From contig NZ_BJFN01000001.1 in NCBI RefSeq assembly GCF_014189855.1, forward strand, positions 62,001-126,000: a stretch of 64,000 bases of DNA. The letters run 5' to 3'. The position numbers were made by a program, and so were the translations under genes. Positions within the stretch are counted from its first letter, which is position 1; each line of letters begins with the position of its first letter. This document shows, one piece after another, positions 44,801-53,560 of this stretch. A model generated the notes under the pieces. That model was not told the DNA's origin, made no database searches, and was given only the letters and a program-made list of their open reading frames with translations. Source of the stretch: Buttiauxella sp. A111 (GTDB lineage Bacteria > Pseudomonadota > Gammaproteobacteria > Enterobacterales > Enterobacteriaceae).

Positions 44801-47199
44801 AGTTGTTCTTCAACAGTACGATTGTCGGTCACGATGTCCTGAACGGCCAGGGTAACGATACTGACTATGATGGCGAAGCAGGTGACGACATCATGGTTCA
44901 GGGCGCGGGTATTCAGCGCAATAATGGGATGGCCGGTTTCGACTGGGCAATCCATAAAGGCGACCCAAATGGCGCTAACTCTGACCTCGGTATTCCGATT
45001 TTCGTCAACCAACAGGAATTTATCCTGCGGGATCGTTTCGACCTGGTCGAAGGGCTATCGGGCTGGAAACACAACGACGTGTTAACGGGCACTGAGCAAC
45101 CTCTCGGCACCGCGCCGGTTCAGGGGGTTCCGCTTTCCAATAATCTGACTCAGGAAGGGGCTGACCGGATTGCGGGGCTGCAACAGATCCTCGGCGTTGC
45201 ACGTTCTTCTGACCCGAATGCCGTGCTGTTTAACCCCGATAACGGCGGCGATATTTTACTCGGCGGCGGCGGCAGCGACCGCATAACCGGTAAAGCAGGT
45301 AATGACATCATCGATGGCGACTCATGGCTGAACGTGCGCATTGCGGTCAGTGGTTTGCCGGGTATCACCAGTGTGGACGGCATGAACGAGCTGAAATCTT
45401 ACATGCTGGCTGGCACTTTAAAACCCGACCAACTCTCCATTGTGCGTGAGATCCTGCGTGAGAATAACAGCGGAGACATCGACGTTGCGGTTTATCGTGA
45501 TATCAGCAGCAACTACGTCTTCACCCGTATGGCGGACGGCAGTCTGCGTGTCGACCATGCCACGCCTAATGCCGCATTGAACCTCAATGATGGTATTGAC
45601 CGCCTGCTGAACATCGAAAAACTGGAGTTTGGCGATGGTAAGCAGCTATGGGTGACGGCACAACAGGCTACCGGGAATCTCGCCATCAGTAATGCGACAC
45701 CTCAGGTGGGCGACCTTCTGCGAGTCAACCTGGCTAATTTAAGTGATGGCAACGGTATTGCCGCTAACGCCGCAATAACACTGACATGGCAGGCCTTTAT
45801 CGGCGGCGAATGGCGGGATCAGGCAACCGGGGCTGAGTTCCGGGTGCCGGGAACAGCCCAGGGTGCGGCATTGCGCGTGGTTGCCAGTTTCAATGACCAG
45901 ATGGGTGATGCGGAAAGACTGGTTTCAAGCCAAACACAGGCTGTTGTGCCACGAAATCAGGCAACCCTGGGGCAGCCGGTCATCAATGACCTGACGCCAA
46001 CCGAAAGCCTGACGCTTACCGCTGTTGTTTCCGGTATTACCGATGCTGACGGCCTGAGCGGGGGTAATTTTAGCTACCAGTGGAGAATGAGCAACGCGAA
46101 CGGGAACGGGTTTACCAACATTCTCGGAGCGACTGCTGCCACATATACACCAGGCCAGGCCGCGGTGGGTCGGACGTTGCAGGTGGTCGTCACCGTCGTT
46201 GATGATGAGGGTAACCCCCCTGTTGTCCTGACTTCTACCACAACCCAGCCTGTCGGCGATCTGATGGTGGGTAATAACGGTACTGACAACCTCAACGGTA
46301 CCGCATGGAGTGACATCCTGCGCGGCGAAGGTGGCAACGATACCCTACAAGGACGGGCGGGCGACGATTTGCTGGTCGGTGGTGCAGGCAATGACAACCT
46401 GTTGGGTGAAGCCGGTAACGATATCCTGCAAGGGGATACCGGAAACGACACACTCGATGGCGGCCTGGGTGCTGACAGTATGACGGGTGGTGCCGGTAAC
46501 GACACTTACATCGTTGATAATGCGGGTGATGTTGTCATAGAAGGCGCGAATGGCGGGACGGATGTCGTCCGAACCAACCTCAGCAGTTACGATTTGACCG
46601 ATAACGTTGAAGAACTGGTGTACACCGGAACAGGCAATTTCATCGGTACAGGGAATGCCCTCGCCAACATTATTACCGGCGGGAATGGTAATGACTCGCT
46701 GTTTGGGATGGGCGGCAACGACCAGGTGTCAGGCGGAGGGGGCAATGACTTCCTGGATGGCGGCGACGGAATCGATAATCTTCAGGGTGGAAACGGCAAC
46801 GACGTCATGATTGGTGGCGCAGGTGCCGATGTCATGGCGGGAGGAACCGGCAACGACATACTCAATGGTCAAGCGGGTAATGACAACATGGATGGCGGCA
46901 CCGGGGAAGACATCTTCGCCTTCAGCGCAAGCTTTGGGCAGGATCGTATCACCGGTTTCGACAGTGCTCCCGCAGGTGGGCAGGATTACCTCGATCTGAG
47001 TTTGCTGGGCATTACCGCGGGTAATTTTGCGGCAAATGTCGGGATCTCTGGTAGCGGTGGGAATACCGTCGTCACCGTCGGCGCTGACACGATTACCTTA
47101 GTCGGTGTCAATTCAACCACCGTCACCATCGGTGATTTTATTCTGGAAATACCGTCAACCTTTGCCGCTAACAATGGCAATAGTTCATTGATCGCGTAA
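41839..47199 (+). CDS. Secreted animal-type haem peroxidase with RTX repeats
   Basis: Protein of 1786 residues. The N-terminal half is an animal-type haem peroxidase. Distal Asp171-His172 lie in FGQFFDHGLDL, the EHNR motif with catalytic Arg414 in FHSEHNRLVEEY, and the proximal haem ligand His515 in VYRFGHSML. RTX nonapeptides (GGxGxDxUx) fill about 853-1000. A linker with an Ig-like domain covers about 1375-1470 (TLTAVVSGITDADGLSGG then YQWRMS). A second, longer RTX block covers about 1476-1710 (GGAGNDNLLGEAGNDILQG). There is no N-terminal signal peptide; the C-terminus, ending STFAANNGNSSLIA, is the type I secretion signal. It is exported by the next two genes. Calcium would fold the repeats outside the cell. 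The peroxidase could act in defence or competition. Confidence 0.93.
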   Translation: MASQYDFTVTLHDLAFILKQIKISEGATNADGSINGEALRDAVSSPLLPYGLRTVDGSWNNLLPGQELYGSADQTMPRLTALNLQDADDMTSYTQIGGMVKDADPRIISNLISDQTATNPAAVEAHEDLAGAPGGGATSANGSLSIPNLSPDIGLSPAFNGWMTFFGQFFDHGLDLIPKGGNGIVFIQLQPDDPLFVEPTKDNPNPNNFMILTRAEVDKNHETKNTTTPFIDQNQTYTSHPSHQIFIREYVLIDGKPEPTGNLLGGANGGLATWADVKNQAETLLGIKLTDQDVFNVPLLATDRYGNLILSENGKVQIVTAPINGAPGGLIEANGDVLPPNTLRTGHAFLDDIAHTANPKGLVADDDNAIGGVQAPGTYDDELLDRHFITGDGRGNENIGLTAVHAVFHSEHNRLVEEYKTTILGSGDIDLINQWLMPNHQITELPADTSTLVWNGEYLFQAGRFTTEMQYQHLVFEEFARTVQPAVDPFVFSNSADINPAIFAEFAHVVYRFGHSMLTETVARTDIDMENGDIGLIAAFLNPVAFNQINGATVSDDQAIGAIVRGMTRQVGNEIDEFITDALRNNLIGLPLDLGALNIARGRDTGMPTLNQAREQFFELTGNSELRPYTSWADFTTYLKNPASIINFMAAYGQHELILNATTLEGKRAAVNFLLFGDANSAPPSDAMDFFNSTGAWATKESGLNMIDFWIGGLAERKNEFGGMLGSTFNFVFETQMEMLQDGDRFYYLSRVQGLNLLNELEANSFSALVMRNSDLGESGSSHLPANLFQTPDHIFEVNRVLQTELDPKWGNPLKDLLSPLLVRRDATTDVDGDGAKDGGYLKYTGDGHVVLGGTAGNDTLIGGKGIDSLWGDAGDDRLDGGDEADVVHGGDGDDIITDTGTPVGDADFLHGDAGHDVIFSGNGNDLVFGGSGSDFIVVGEDAQEVFAGRDNDFVQGGSGGDALLGNEGDDWLEGGDGFDSLTGENSELFFNSTIVGHDVLNGQGNDTDYDGEAGDDIMVQGAGIQRNNGMAGFDWAIHKGDPNGANSDLGIPIFVNQQEFILRDRFDLVEGLSGWKHNDVLTGTEQPLGTAPVQGVPLSNNLTQEGADRIAGLQQILGVARSSDPNAVLFNPDNGGDILLGGGGSDRITGKAGNDIIDGDSWLNVRIAVSGLPGITSVDGMNELKSYMLAGTLKPDQLSIVREILRENNSGDIDVAVYRDISSNYVFTRMADGSLRVDHATPNAALNLNDGIDRLLNIEKLEFGDGKQLWVTAQQATGNLAISNATPQVGDLLRVNLANLSDGNGIAANAAITLTWQAFIGGEWRDQATGAEFRVPGTAQGAALRVVASFNDQMGDAERLVSSQTQAVVPRNQATLGQPVINDLTPTESLTLTAVVSGITDADGLSGGNFSYQWRMSNANGNGFTNILGATAATYTPGQAAVGRTLQVVVTVVDDEGNPPVVLTSTTTQPVGDLMVGNNGTDNLNGTAWSDILRGEGGNDTLQGRAGDDLLVGGAGNDNLLGEAGNDILQGDTGNDTLDGGLGADSMTGGAGNDTYIVDNAGDVVIEGANGGTDVVRTNLSSYDLTDNVEELVYTGTGNFIGTGNALANIITGGNGNDSLFGMGGNDQVSGGGGNDFLDGGDGIDNLQGGNGNDVMIGGAGADVMAGGTGNDILNGQAGNDNMDGGTGEDIFAFSASFGQDRITGFDSAPAGGQDYLDLSLLGITAGNFAANVGISGSGGNTVVTVGADTITLVGVNSTTVTIGDFILEIPSTFAANNGNSSLIA
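42558..42565 (-). other. KOPS (FtsK-orienting octamer)
   Basis: CCCTTCCC on the + strand, pointing back to dif, inside the peroxidase gene. Confidence 0.7.
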
Positions 47200-47209
47200 G
47201 GAGAAAACT

Positions 47210-48949
47210 ATGTCGCGCCAGCATACGCCAACAGAACTGAAGAATGCATTAAAGGGAACGAAATCCACATTTATTATGCTGCTGTTTTTTAGTTGTGTGA
47301 TTAATATGCTTATGCTGGCGCCGGCAATCTATATGTTGCAGGTCTATGACCGAGTTTTAGTCAGTAAAAATACGACGACATTACTGATGTTAACGTTACT
47401 GATAGTCGGTTTATATATCGTGATTGCGATGATTGAGTCTGCCCGTTCAAGTGTTATGGTCAGACTTGGCAACCGACTGGATGTAAAATTAAGCCAATTA
47501 GTGTTTAATGCCGCGTTTAAAAGAAAGGTTTCAACTGGCGAAAATAACCCGGCCCAGTCGCTGGCAGAGCTGGACCAAATTCGCCAGTTTCTTTCCGGTA
47601 ACAGTTTATTTGCGTTGCTTGATATTCCCTGGACGCCGATCTATTTATTCATTGCATTTATTGTCCACCCGCTGCTCGGGTATCTCGCTCTGGGGGGGAT
47701 ACTCATATTATTTGCCCTGACAGTGGTTTCTGAAATATCAACCAAACGCCCTATTCAACAAGCTCATGCGTTGACCATCAACAACGCCACCAAACTCAAT
47801 AAACAATTGCAAAATTCGGATGCCATTGAAGCAATGGGAATGCTTTCCACCCTGAAACTCAACTGGCAGGAACAGCACAGCAAAGTGCTGGTCTTACAAA
47901 CGCAGATAGCCGATAAAAACGCAGGATTAAGCAGTTTGAGCCGCTTTGTGCGCGTACTACTGCAATCTGTCGCACTGGGTGCCGGCGCATTACTGGTGAT
48001 CGGGGGGCAAATTACCCCGGGGCTGATGATTGCTTCGTCCATCATTCTTGGAAGAGTTCTGAACCCGGTGGAGCAAATCATTGGTAGCTGGAAGCAGTTT
48101 GTGCAGTTTCGTAGCGCCTGGCACCAGTTATCGACTTTGCTCAAGGATTACCCGGCGCCCAAAGACATCCTGACTTTGCCGCGCCCAAAAGGAAATATCA
48201 GCGTAGAAAGCGTGTTTGCTGCGGCACCCGGTCAGAAAGCACCACTGTTGCGTAATATCTCATTCCAACTGGAACAAGGTGAAGTGCTGGGCATTATTGG
48301 CCCTTCCGCATCAGGAAAAACCTCGCTTGCGAAGCTGCTGGTCGGCGTATGGGCACCGTTATCTGGCAAGGTTCGCCTGGATGGCGCAGATATTTGCCAA
48401 TGGGATAAAGCGTTACTCGGCCCTGCCATTGGCTATCTGCCGCAAGAAGTTGAATTGTTTGACGGCAGCATCGCGCAAAACATCGCCCGTTTTGAAAAAA
48501 ATGATAGCGAACTTATTGTGGCCGCCGCGGTTCTTGCTGGTGTACACGAGATGATTTTACGCCTGCCGCAGGGCTACGACACGCTCCTCGGCGCGGGCGG
48601 ACACCAGTTATCCGGTGGGCAGCGGCAGCGTATTGGTCTGGCGCGTGCCGTCTATAACAATCCCGCTTTCATCGTACTGGATGAACCGAATGCCAATCTG
48701 GATGATGCCGGTGAACTTGCCCTGGTTAAGGCAATTAATACCCTGCGTACTCAGGGGCAAACCACAGTCATTATCTCGCATCGCCCGACGCTGCTCGGTG
48801 TGGTCAATAAAGTCTTACTGCTTAATGAGGGAGCCATACAGGAATTTGGAACCCGCGACCAGGTTTTCACCAGCCTACGCCAAGCCAACATTTTAAAACC
48901 CGTGTCAACCGCACCTTCAGCGAGTAATGAACAGCAACGTGAGGCCTGA
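47210..48949 (+). CDS. Type I secretion ABC transporter (permease-ATPase)
   Basis: Inner membrane exporter of 579 residues of the PrtD/AprD group. Six membrane helices occupy about 20-290 (first: TFIMLLFFSCVINMLMLAPA). The ATPase domain has Walker A GPSASGKTS, signature LSGGQRQRIGLARA and Walker B FIVLDEPNANLD. There is no N-terminal C39-like peptidase, as expected for exporters of RTX proteins without a cleaved leader. It starts 10 bases after the peroxidase stop with GGAG upstream. The next gene overlaps its stop by one base, so exporter and adaptor are coupled. Confidence 0.95.
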   Translation: MSRQHTPTELKNALKGTKSTFIMLLFFSCVINMLMLAPAIYMLQVYDRVLVSKNTTTLLMLTLLIVGLYIVIAMIESARSSVMVRLGNRLDVKLSQLVFNAAFKRKVSTGENNPAQSLAELDQIRQFLSGNSLFALLDIPWTPIYLFIAFIVHPLLGYLALGGILILFALTVVSEISTKRPIQQAHALTINNATKLNKQLQNSDAIEAMGMLSTLKLNWQEQHSKVLVLQTQIADKNAGLSSLSRFVRVLLQSVALGAGALLVIGGQITPGLMIASSIILGRVLNPVEQIIGSWKQFVQFRSAWHQLSTLLKDYPAPKDILTLPRPKGNISVESVFAAAPGQKAPLLRNISFQLEQGEVLGIIGPSASGKTSLAKLLVGVWAPLSGKVRLDGADICQWDKALLGPAIGYLPQEVELFDGSIAQNIARFEKNDSELIVAAAVLAGVHEMILRLPQGYDTLLGAGGHQLSGGQRQRIGLARAVYNNPAFIVLDEPNANLDDAGELALVKAINTLRTQGQTTVIISHRPTLLGVVNKVLLLNEGAIQEFGTRDQVFTSLRQANILKPVSTAPSASNEQQREA

Positions 48950-50286
48950 TGATGAAAAATAACGAAAAAAACGATAAAGCAGCTGGCTCAGACCGTGTGG
49001 ATACGCGCATCTGGCCGCCTATCTTGCGCGGAATAATCGTCATTGTTCTGGGCGTCGGTGGCTTCTTGTTTTGGGCGGTACAGGCACCTTTGGATGCCGG
49101 TGTTGTGGCTGACGGCACGGTGACGGTTTCGAGTAACCGTAAAACGATTCAACACCTGAGCGGTGGTCGGGTAACCGATATTTTTATTAAAGAAGGAGAC
49201 GTCGTCAAAAAGGATCAGGTACTAGTTCGCCTGGACAAAATGCAGCTCGACATGCGGTACAGCGCATTAAACGCGCAATATATTTCAGCAAAAAGCATTG
49301 AAGATCGTTTGCTGGCGGAAAGAGACGGCCTGGATACTATTGCTTTCGATAATACCCTGACAGAGAAATTTGCCGATAATAAACGTTTGGCCGAAGTGCG
49401 AAACCTGCAAGCCAAATTATTTGATACCCGCAAAAAAACGATCGAGGATGAATTATCCATGATTCAGGAAACACTCGATGGCCTTTTGGGGCAAACTGAA
49501 AATCTAAATAGAATAAAGGGGTATCGGGATCACCAGTTCAACCTCATCACCAGAGAATTAGGCGCAATAAGAGCGCTCAGTGAAAAAAACTACTACCCCA
49601 AAGCACAATTACTGGTACTGGAACGTGAAGCTGCCGAAATATCCGGGAGTGTATCAGAGGATATTCTGAATATTGCCAAGCTAAAATCACAACAAAATGA
49701 ATTGAAAATCAAAGCGTATCAAGTGCGCCACCAATATTTGCGAGAAGTGGAATCCGAATTAACGGAAAAACAAAAAGAAGTCGCCATGCTGGAAGATGAA
49801 CTGGTATCGACGCGGCACGAACTGGATAACACGGAAATTCGCTCGCCGATTGACGGTATCGTGCTGGATGTCAAAGTCAGCACGGTGGGCGGTGTCATTC
49901 AGCCAGGCGAGCATTTAATGGATATTATTGCCGCCAGACAACCCTTGCAAATCGATGCCAAAATACCGGTACACGCTATTGATAAACTGGTCCCGGGGCT
50001 AACGGTTGATGTGCTATTCCCTGCCCTCAATCACGCTTTATTACCGTCGGTGCCTGCCCGTGTCTTAACCATTTCCGCTGACCGCTTAATCGATGAAGTC
50101 ACACAACAACCCTATTACCTTGCCGAGGTACAAGTTTCCGCAGAGGGTGTGCATTTACTGGGAGACTACAAAATTAAAGCTGGCATGCCCGCAAGTGTGA
50201 CGATAAAAACCGGCGAGCGGACATTCTTAAGCTACCTGTTCAAACCGCTGATCGCACGCCTGGAACTGGCGTTTAAAGAGTACTGA
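48949..50286 (+). CDS. HlyD-family type I secretion membrane fusion protein
   Basis: Adaptor of 445 residues. It has a short cytoplasmic N-terminus, one membrane helix (about 24-44, IIVIVLGVGGFLFWAVQAPL), a lipoyl half-motif, and a long coiled coil (about 105-285, many E/K/L heptads). The second lipoyl half follows (TEIRSPIDGIVLDVKVSTVG), then a beta-barrel ending FKPLIARLELAFKEY. It bridges the ABC exporter and an outer membrane TolC. No tolC-like gene follows, so the chromosomal TolC must serve. ATG 48949 or 48952 can be used. Confidence 0.95.
   Translation: MMKNNEKNDKAAGSDRVDTRIWPPILRGIIVIVLGVGGFLFWAVQAPLDAGVVADGTVTVSSNRKTIQHLSGGRVTDIFIKEGDVVKKDQVLVRLDKMQLDMRYSALNAQYISAKSIEDRLLAERDGLDTIAFDNTLTEKFADNKRLAEVRNLQAKLFDTRKKTIEDELSMIQETLDGLLGQTENLNRIKGYRDHQFNLITRELGAIRALSEKNYYPKAQLLVLEREAAEISGSVSEDILNIAKLKSQQNELKIKAYQVRHQYLREVESELTEKQKEVAMLEDELVSTRHELDNTEIRSPIDGIVLDVKVSTVGGVIQPGEHLMDIIAARQPLQIDAKIPVHAIDKLVPGLTVDVLFPALNHALLPSVPARVLTISADRLIDEVTQQPYYLAEVQVSAEGVHLLGDYKIKAGMPASVTIKTGERTFLSYLFKPLIARLELAFKEY
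50019..50026 (-). other. KOPS (FtsK-orienting octamer)
   Basis: CCCTGCCC on the + strand, pointing back to dif, inside the HlyD-type gene. Confidence 0.7.
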
Positions 50287-50298
50287 TACACGCATTGT

Positions 50299-50328
50299 CT
50301 GGTGAGTGGGCGTCACCCCACTCGCCAG
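50299..50328 (+). terminator. Strong hairpin after the secretion operon
   Basis: CTGGTGAGTGGG (50299-50310) pairs with CCCACTCGCCAG (50317-50328), 12 pairs including one G-U, with a 6-nt loop, 13 bases after the HlyD gene. There is no T run, so termination would be inefficient or Rho-aided. Confidence 0.5.
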
Positions 50329-50501
50329 AACTGGCTGATTTAGCCATTCTGGGTAGCGGGTTTGATTGACTTAAATTTAAATCATAAGAGAATAATTCTT
50401 TTAGTCGCGCCCTGAAAAAACTGGAGTCTATCATCAGCAGCCCTCGCAGCGTTTCCCGTGTTCTTAAAGCGAAAAAGTTAGGCACCCTTGTTGCCGCTGT
50501 T

Positions 50502-51761
50502 TTGTTACTCGCCAGTTGTTCATCCAAACCGCCGAAATCGCTGGTAACTCCGTTGCCGTCTGTGACGCCTCCTGCTCATGGGAAAACGGATCAAACGCGT
50601 GAACCGATGCGGGGTGTCTGGCTTGCGACCGTGTCGCGCCTCGACTGGCCACCGGTCTCTTCTGCTGATATCAGTGACCCTGATGTTCGCATACGCGTGC
50701 AACAAAAGGCTCTCACCGACAAACTTGATAAGCTGAAGAGCCTTGGTATTAACACCGTTTTCTTCCAGGTTAAACCGGACGGTACGGCTCTTTGGTCATC
50801 AAAAATTTTGCCGTGGTCTGATGTATTTACGGGGAATATTGGTGAGAACCCAGGCTACGACCCGCTGCAATTTATGATTGAAGAAGCGCATAAACGTGGC
50901 ATTAAGGTCCACGCCTGGTTTAACCCTTACCGTGTCTCCACCAACACGACATCGTCAACCGTTGCCAGGCTCAACCGCACGTTGTCTGCGAATCCGTCGA
51001 GTGTTTATGTCCTGCATCGCGACTGGATCCGTACGGCGGGCGACCGTTTCGTCGTCGACCCAGGTATTCCTGAAGCGCGTGACTGGATAACCAGCATCGT
51101 GGCTGAAGTGGTCAAAGGTTATGATATTGACGGCGTACAGTTTGATGATTACTTCTACACCGAGTCCCCCGGCTCTGCGCTAAACGACAGCCAGACCTTT
51201 AAACAATATGGGCAGGCATTTAACGCAAAAGCGGACTGGCGACGCCACAATACTCAGCAATTAATTGAGCAGGTTTCTCGCACGATTAAGCAGTTGAAAC
51301 CAGGCGTTGAATTCGGTGTTAGCCCTGCCGGTGTTTGGCGCAATCGCTCATTCGACCCAGCGGGTTCTGATACGCGAGGAGCTGCAGCATACGATGAATC
51401 ATTTGCCGATACCCGCCAGTGGGTGCAACAAGGCCTGCTGGATTATATCGCCCCACAATTGTACTGGCCGTTCGCCCGTGACGCCGCCCGTTACGATGTA
51501 TTGGCAAAATGGTGGTCAGAGGTGGTGAAACCTACCCATACGCGTCTCTATATTGGCGTTGCGCTGTATAAAGTCGGTGAGCGTTCGAAGGTCGAGCCAG
51601 ACTGGGTGATCAATGGCGGCGTGCCGGAGCTGAAAAAACAGCTTGATATGAACGAGTCAATGCCACACATCGACGGCACTATTTTGTTCAGGGAAGACTA
51701 TCTCAACCAACCGCAGACGCGTGAAGCCGTCAGCTACCTTAAAAGCCGTTGGGGCAGCTAA
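50502..51761 (+). CDS. digH: Divisome-localised glycosyl hydrolase DigH (YddW) lipoprotein
   Basis: GH10-like peptidoglycan glycosyl hydrolase, an outer membrane lipoprotein that acts on denuded glycan strands at the division site. The sequence is close to E. coli DigH throughout: MRGVWLATVSRLDWPPVSS, NTVFFQVKPDGTALW, DGVQFDDYFYTESPGS and the terminal YLKSRWGS. The lipobox is LLASC. The span given begins at TTG 50502, the only ordinary start codon in the frame, but that leaves no signal peptide. The true N-terminus must lie upstream: the frame is open from 50388 and encodes a basic-hydrophobic signal (KAKKLGTLVAAVLLLASC), yet holds no ATG, GTG or TTG. See the finding. A terminator follows. 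Confidence 0.93.
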   Translation: MLLASCSSKPPKSLVTPLPSVTPPAHGKTDQTREPMRGVWLATVSRLDWPPVSSADISDPDVRIRVQQKALTDKLDKLKSLGINTVFFQVKPDGTALWSSKILPWSDVFTGNIGENPGYDPLQFMIEEAHKRGIKVHAWFNPYRVSTNTTSSTVARLNRTLSANPSSVYVLHRDWIRTAGDRFVVDPGIPEARDWITSIVAEVVKGYDIDGVQFDDYFYTESPGSALNDSQTFKQYGQAFNAKADWRRHNTQQLIEQVSRTIKQLKPGVEFGVSPAGVWRNRSFDPAGSDTRGAAAYDESFADTRQWVQQGLLDYIAPQLYWPFARDAARYDVLAKWWSEVVKPTHTRLYIGVALYKVGERSKVEPDWVINGGVPELKKQLDMNESMPHIDGTILFREDYLNQPQTREAVSYLKSRWGS

Positions 51762-51776
51762 GGCGAGTCAAAAAAT

Positions 51777-51801
51777 AACCCCGGATTACTCCGGGGTTTT
51801 T
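51777..51801. terminator. Bidirectional terminator between digH and feaB
   Basis: AACCCCGGA (51777-51785) pairs with TCCGGGGTT (51790-51798) around TTAC. It is flanked by an A run on the left and a T run on the right, so it works on both strands between the convergent genes. Confidence 0.93.
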
Positions 51802-51803
51802 AA

Positions 51804-53303
51804 TTAATAACGTACACAAATTGATTTTAATTCCGTGTAGGCATCCAGCCAGTCTGGGCCAAAGTCTCGGCCAGAACCCGATTGTTTCATGCCACCAAAG
51901 GGCATATTGGCATCGATAAGCGTATGGCTGTTTACCCAAACCGTGCCCGCCTGAATGCGCGATGAATAACTCATTGCCGCCTGCAAATTATTCGTCCACA
52001 GGCTGGCCGTTAAACCATATTCGGTATCATTCGCCAGGCGCAGTGCTTCTTCCGCATCGTTAACCCGAACCAGATTCACCACTGGTCCGAACACTTCCTC
52101 ATGATTCAAGCGCAATTCCGCCGCAGGATTGACCACAAGTGTTGGCGTGACGTAGTAACCCTCACCTTTTGGCGCAGCATTCCCGCTGATAATCTCAGCA
52201 TGATTGCGCTTAGCGTCATCCAGATAACTGGCTACTTTTTGCTGATGCGTTTTAGACACCAACGGATTTATGTGCGTGGTCATATCCATGCCCGCGCCGA
52301 CGGACAGCGATTTCACCGCTTGCTCAAACCCACTCACCAGTGTGTCAAACAGCGGGGATTCAATGTAGATGCGTGAACTGGCCGCGCAAACTTGCCCCTG
52401 ATTCAGGAAACTCCCGGCCATTAACCCTTCAATCACCATCGCCGGGTCGGCATCTTTGAGCACGATGGCCGGGTTTTTGCCGCCCAATTCCAGCGTAACG
52501 TGAGTTAAACGATCCGCCGCCGCGCGTGCGATGCCTTTGCCCGTCGCGGTAGAACCGGTGAAACTCACTTTTGCGATCAGCGGATGTTGTGAAAGCGCCC
52601 GCCCGCAGACTGCACCGCTCCCCGTCACGACGTTAAAGACGCCATCGGGTACACCCGCTTCGCTGGCTAATTCTGCAACACGCAGAAGGGTCAGCGGTGT
52701 GGTTTCCGACGGCTTGACCACAATCGAACAGCCTGCGGCGAGTGCCGGCATCACTTTCCACATCCCAATCAGCAACGGGAAGTTCCACGGCACAATGCCT
52801 GCAACCACGCCGACCGGCTCTTTTCTCGTCCATGCCTGGTAGCGAGCGCCTTCAGGCATGGGAATCGACACATCTAACGTGCGCCCACTGATTTTGGTCG
52901 TAAGCCCTGCGGTGTAACGCATCCAGTTAAGCGCACAGCCCACTTCGAAGGCACGGGAAATATTAATGGACTTGCCCTGCTCGAGAGTTTCAAGCTGCGC
53001 CAACTCCTCAGCGTGTTGCTCAACCAGGTCAGCAAATTTCAGTAAGATTCGTTCACGGGCGGCGGGCAGCATATTGGCCCACACACCGCTGGTGAATGCA
53101 CGCCAGGCCGAGGTCACGGCTTTATCAACATCCGCTTCGTTGGCATCAGCGCTGGTTGCGATTTGTTGCCCGTCCGCTGGGTTATAGACACTCAGGCGTG
53201 ATGAAGAACCAGAAGACTGCCATTTTCCGTCAATATACAGCCCATGATTGCGTGCCAGGAAAGATTGAACCGACTCGAGAACAGCAACAGTATTAGCAGA
53301 CAT
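51804..53303 (-). CDS. feaB: Phenylacetaldehyde dehydrogenase FeaB
   Basis: NAD+-dependent aldehyde dehydrogenase of 499 residues, the same length as E. coli FeaB and very similar along its whole length. It oxidises phenylacetaldehyde to phenylacetate, feeding the Paa pathway encoded nearby. Motifs: [32 protein letters not shown], general base Glu in [14 protein letters not shown] and catalytic Cys in [13 protein letters not shown]. It is divergent from feaR, with two FeaR-type boxes in between. In E. coli the amine oxidase gene tynA is adjacent; here its place is taken by digH. Confidence 0.96.
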   Translation of the reverse strand: MSANTVAVLESVQSFLARNHGLYIDGKWQSSGSSSRLSVYNPADGQQIATSADANEADVDKAVTSAWRAFTSGVWANMLPAARERILLKFADLVEQHAEELAQLETLEQGKSINISRAFEVGCALNWMRYTAGLTTKISGRTLDVSIPMPEGARYQAWTRKEPVGVVAGIVPWNFPLLIGMWKVMPALAAGCSIVVKPSETTPLTLLRVAELASEAGVPDGVFNVVTGSGAVCGRALSQHPLIAKVSFTGSTATGKGIARAAADRLTHVTLELGGKNPAIVLKDADPAMVIEGLMAGSFLNQGQVCAASSRIYIESPLFDTLVSGFEQAVKSLSVGAGMDMTTHINPLVSKTHQQKVASYLDDAKRNHAEIISGNAAPKGEGYYVTPTLVVNPAAELRLNHEEVFGPVVNLVRVNDAEEALRLANDTEYGLTASLWTNNLQAAMSYSSRIQAGTVWVNSHTLIDANMPFGGMKQSGSGRDFGPDWLDAYTELKSICVRY

Positions 53304-53371
53304 AGTTTCTCCTTATTATCGTCATGGCGAGAAGCCCTGCCTGAAGTCTAGGGTCTGGCGGCATAAATGGT

Positions 53372-53408
53372 TTTCATCTGCCTGACAATTACTTTGTTCC
53401 CTGTGACA
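53372..53408 (-). promoter_or_regulatory. Two tandem FeaR-type boxes and a CRP-like site
   Basis: Read on the - strand, TGTCA-N8-AAA occurs twice, at 53387-53372 and 53408-53393. Both match the reported FeaR consensus TGNCA-N8-AAA exactly and are 21 bases apart, two helical turns. They lie 69-105 bases upstream of feaB. A CRP-like element TGTGA-N6-ACACA (53402-53417, one mismatch in the core) overlaps the distal box. Confidence 0.65.
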
Positions 53409-53560
53409 GCCCACACAATTGGCGACAAAGCTCGCCGTTTTATCGCCCAATTTATCTATAGTGAATTCCTATACCAGACGCGAAGACCTTCTCTCGTATC
53501 GCGCAAGCTGTAACAATGAATTAACACGTGGCACCGTGGGTGCATTTGGTGAGGTGAACA

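Noticed and set aside
44398..46900. Repeats in the peroxidase gene as a possible CRISPR or minisatellite
   Set aside because: The periodicity is the RTX nonapeptide code; at DNA level copies diverge and remain in frame.
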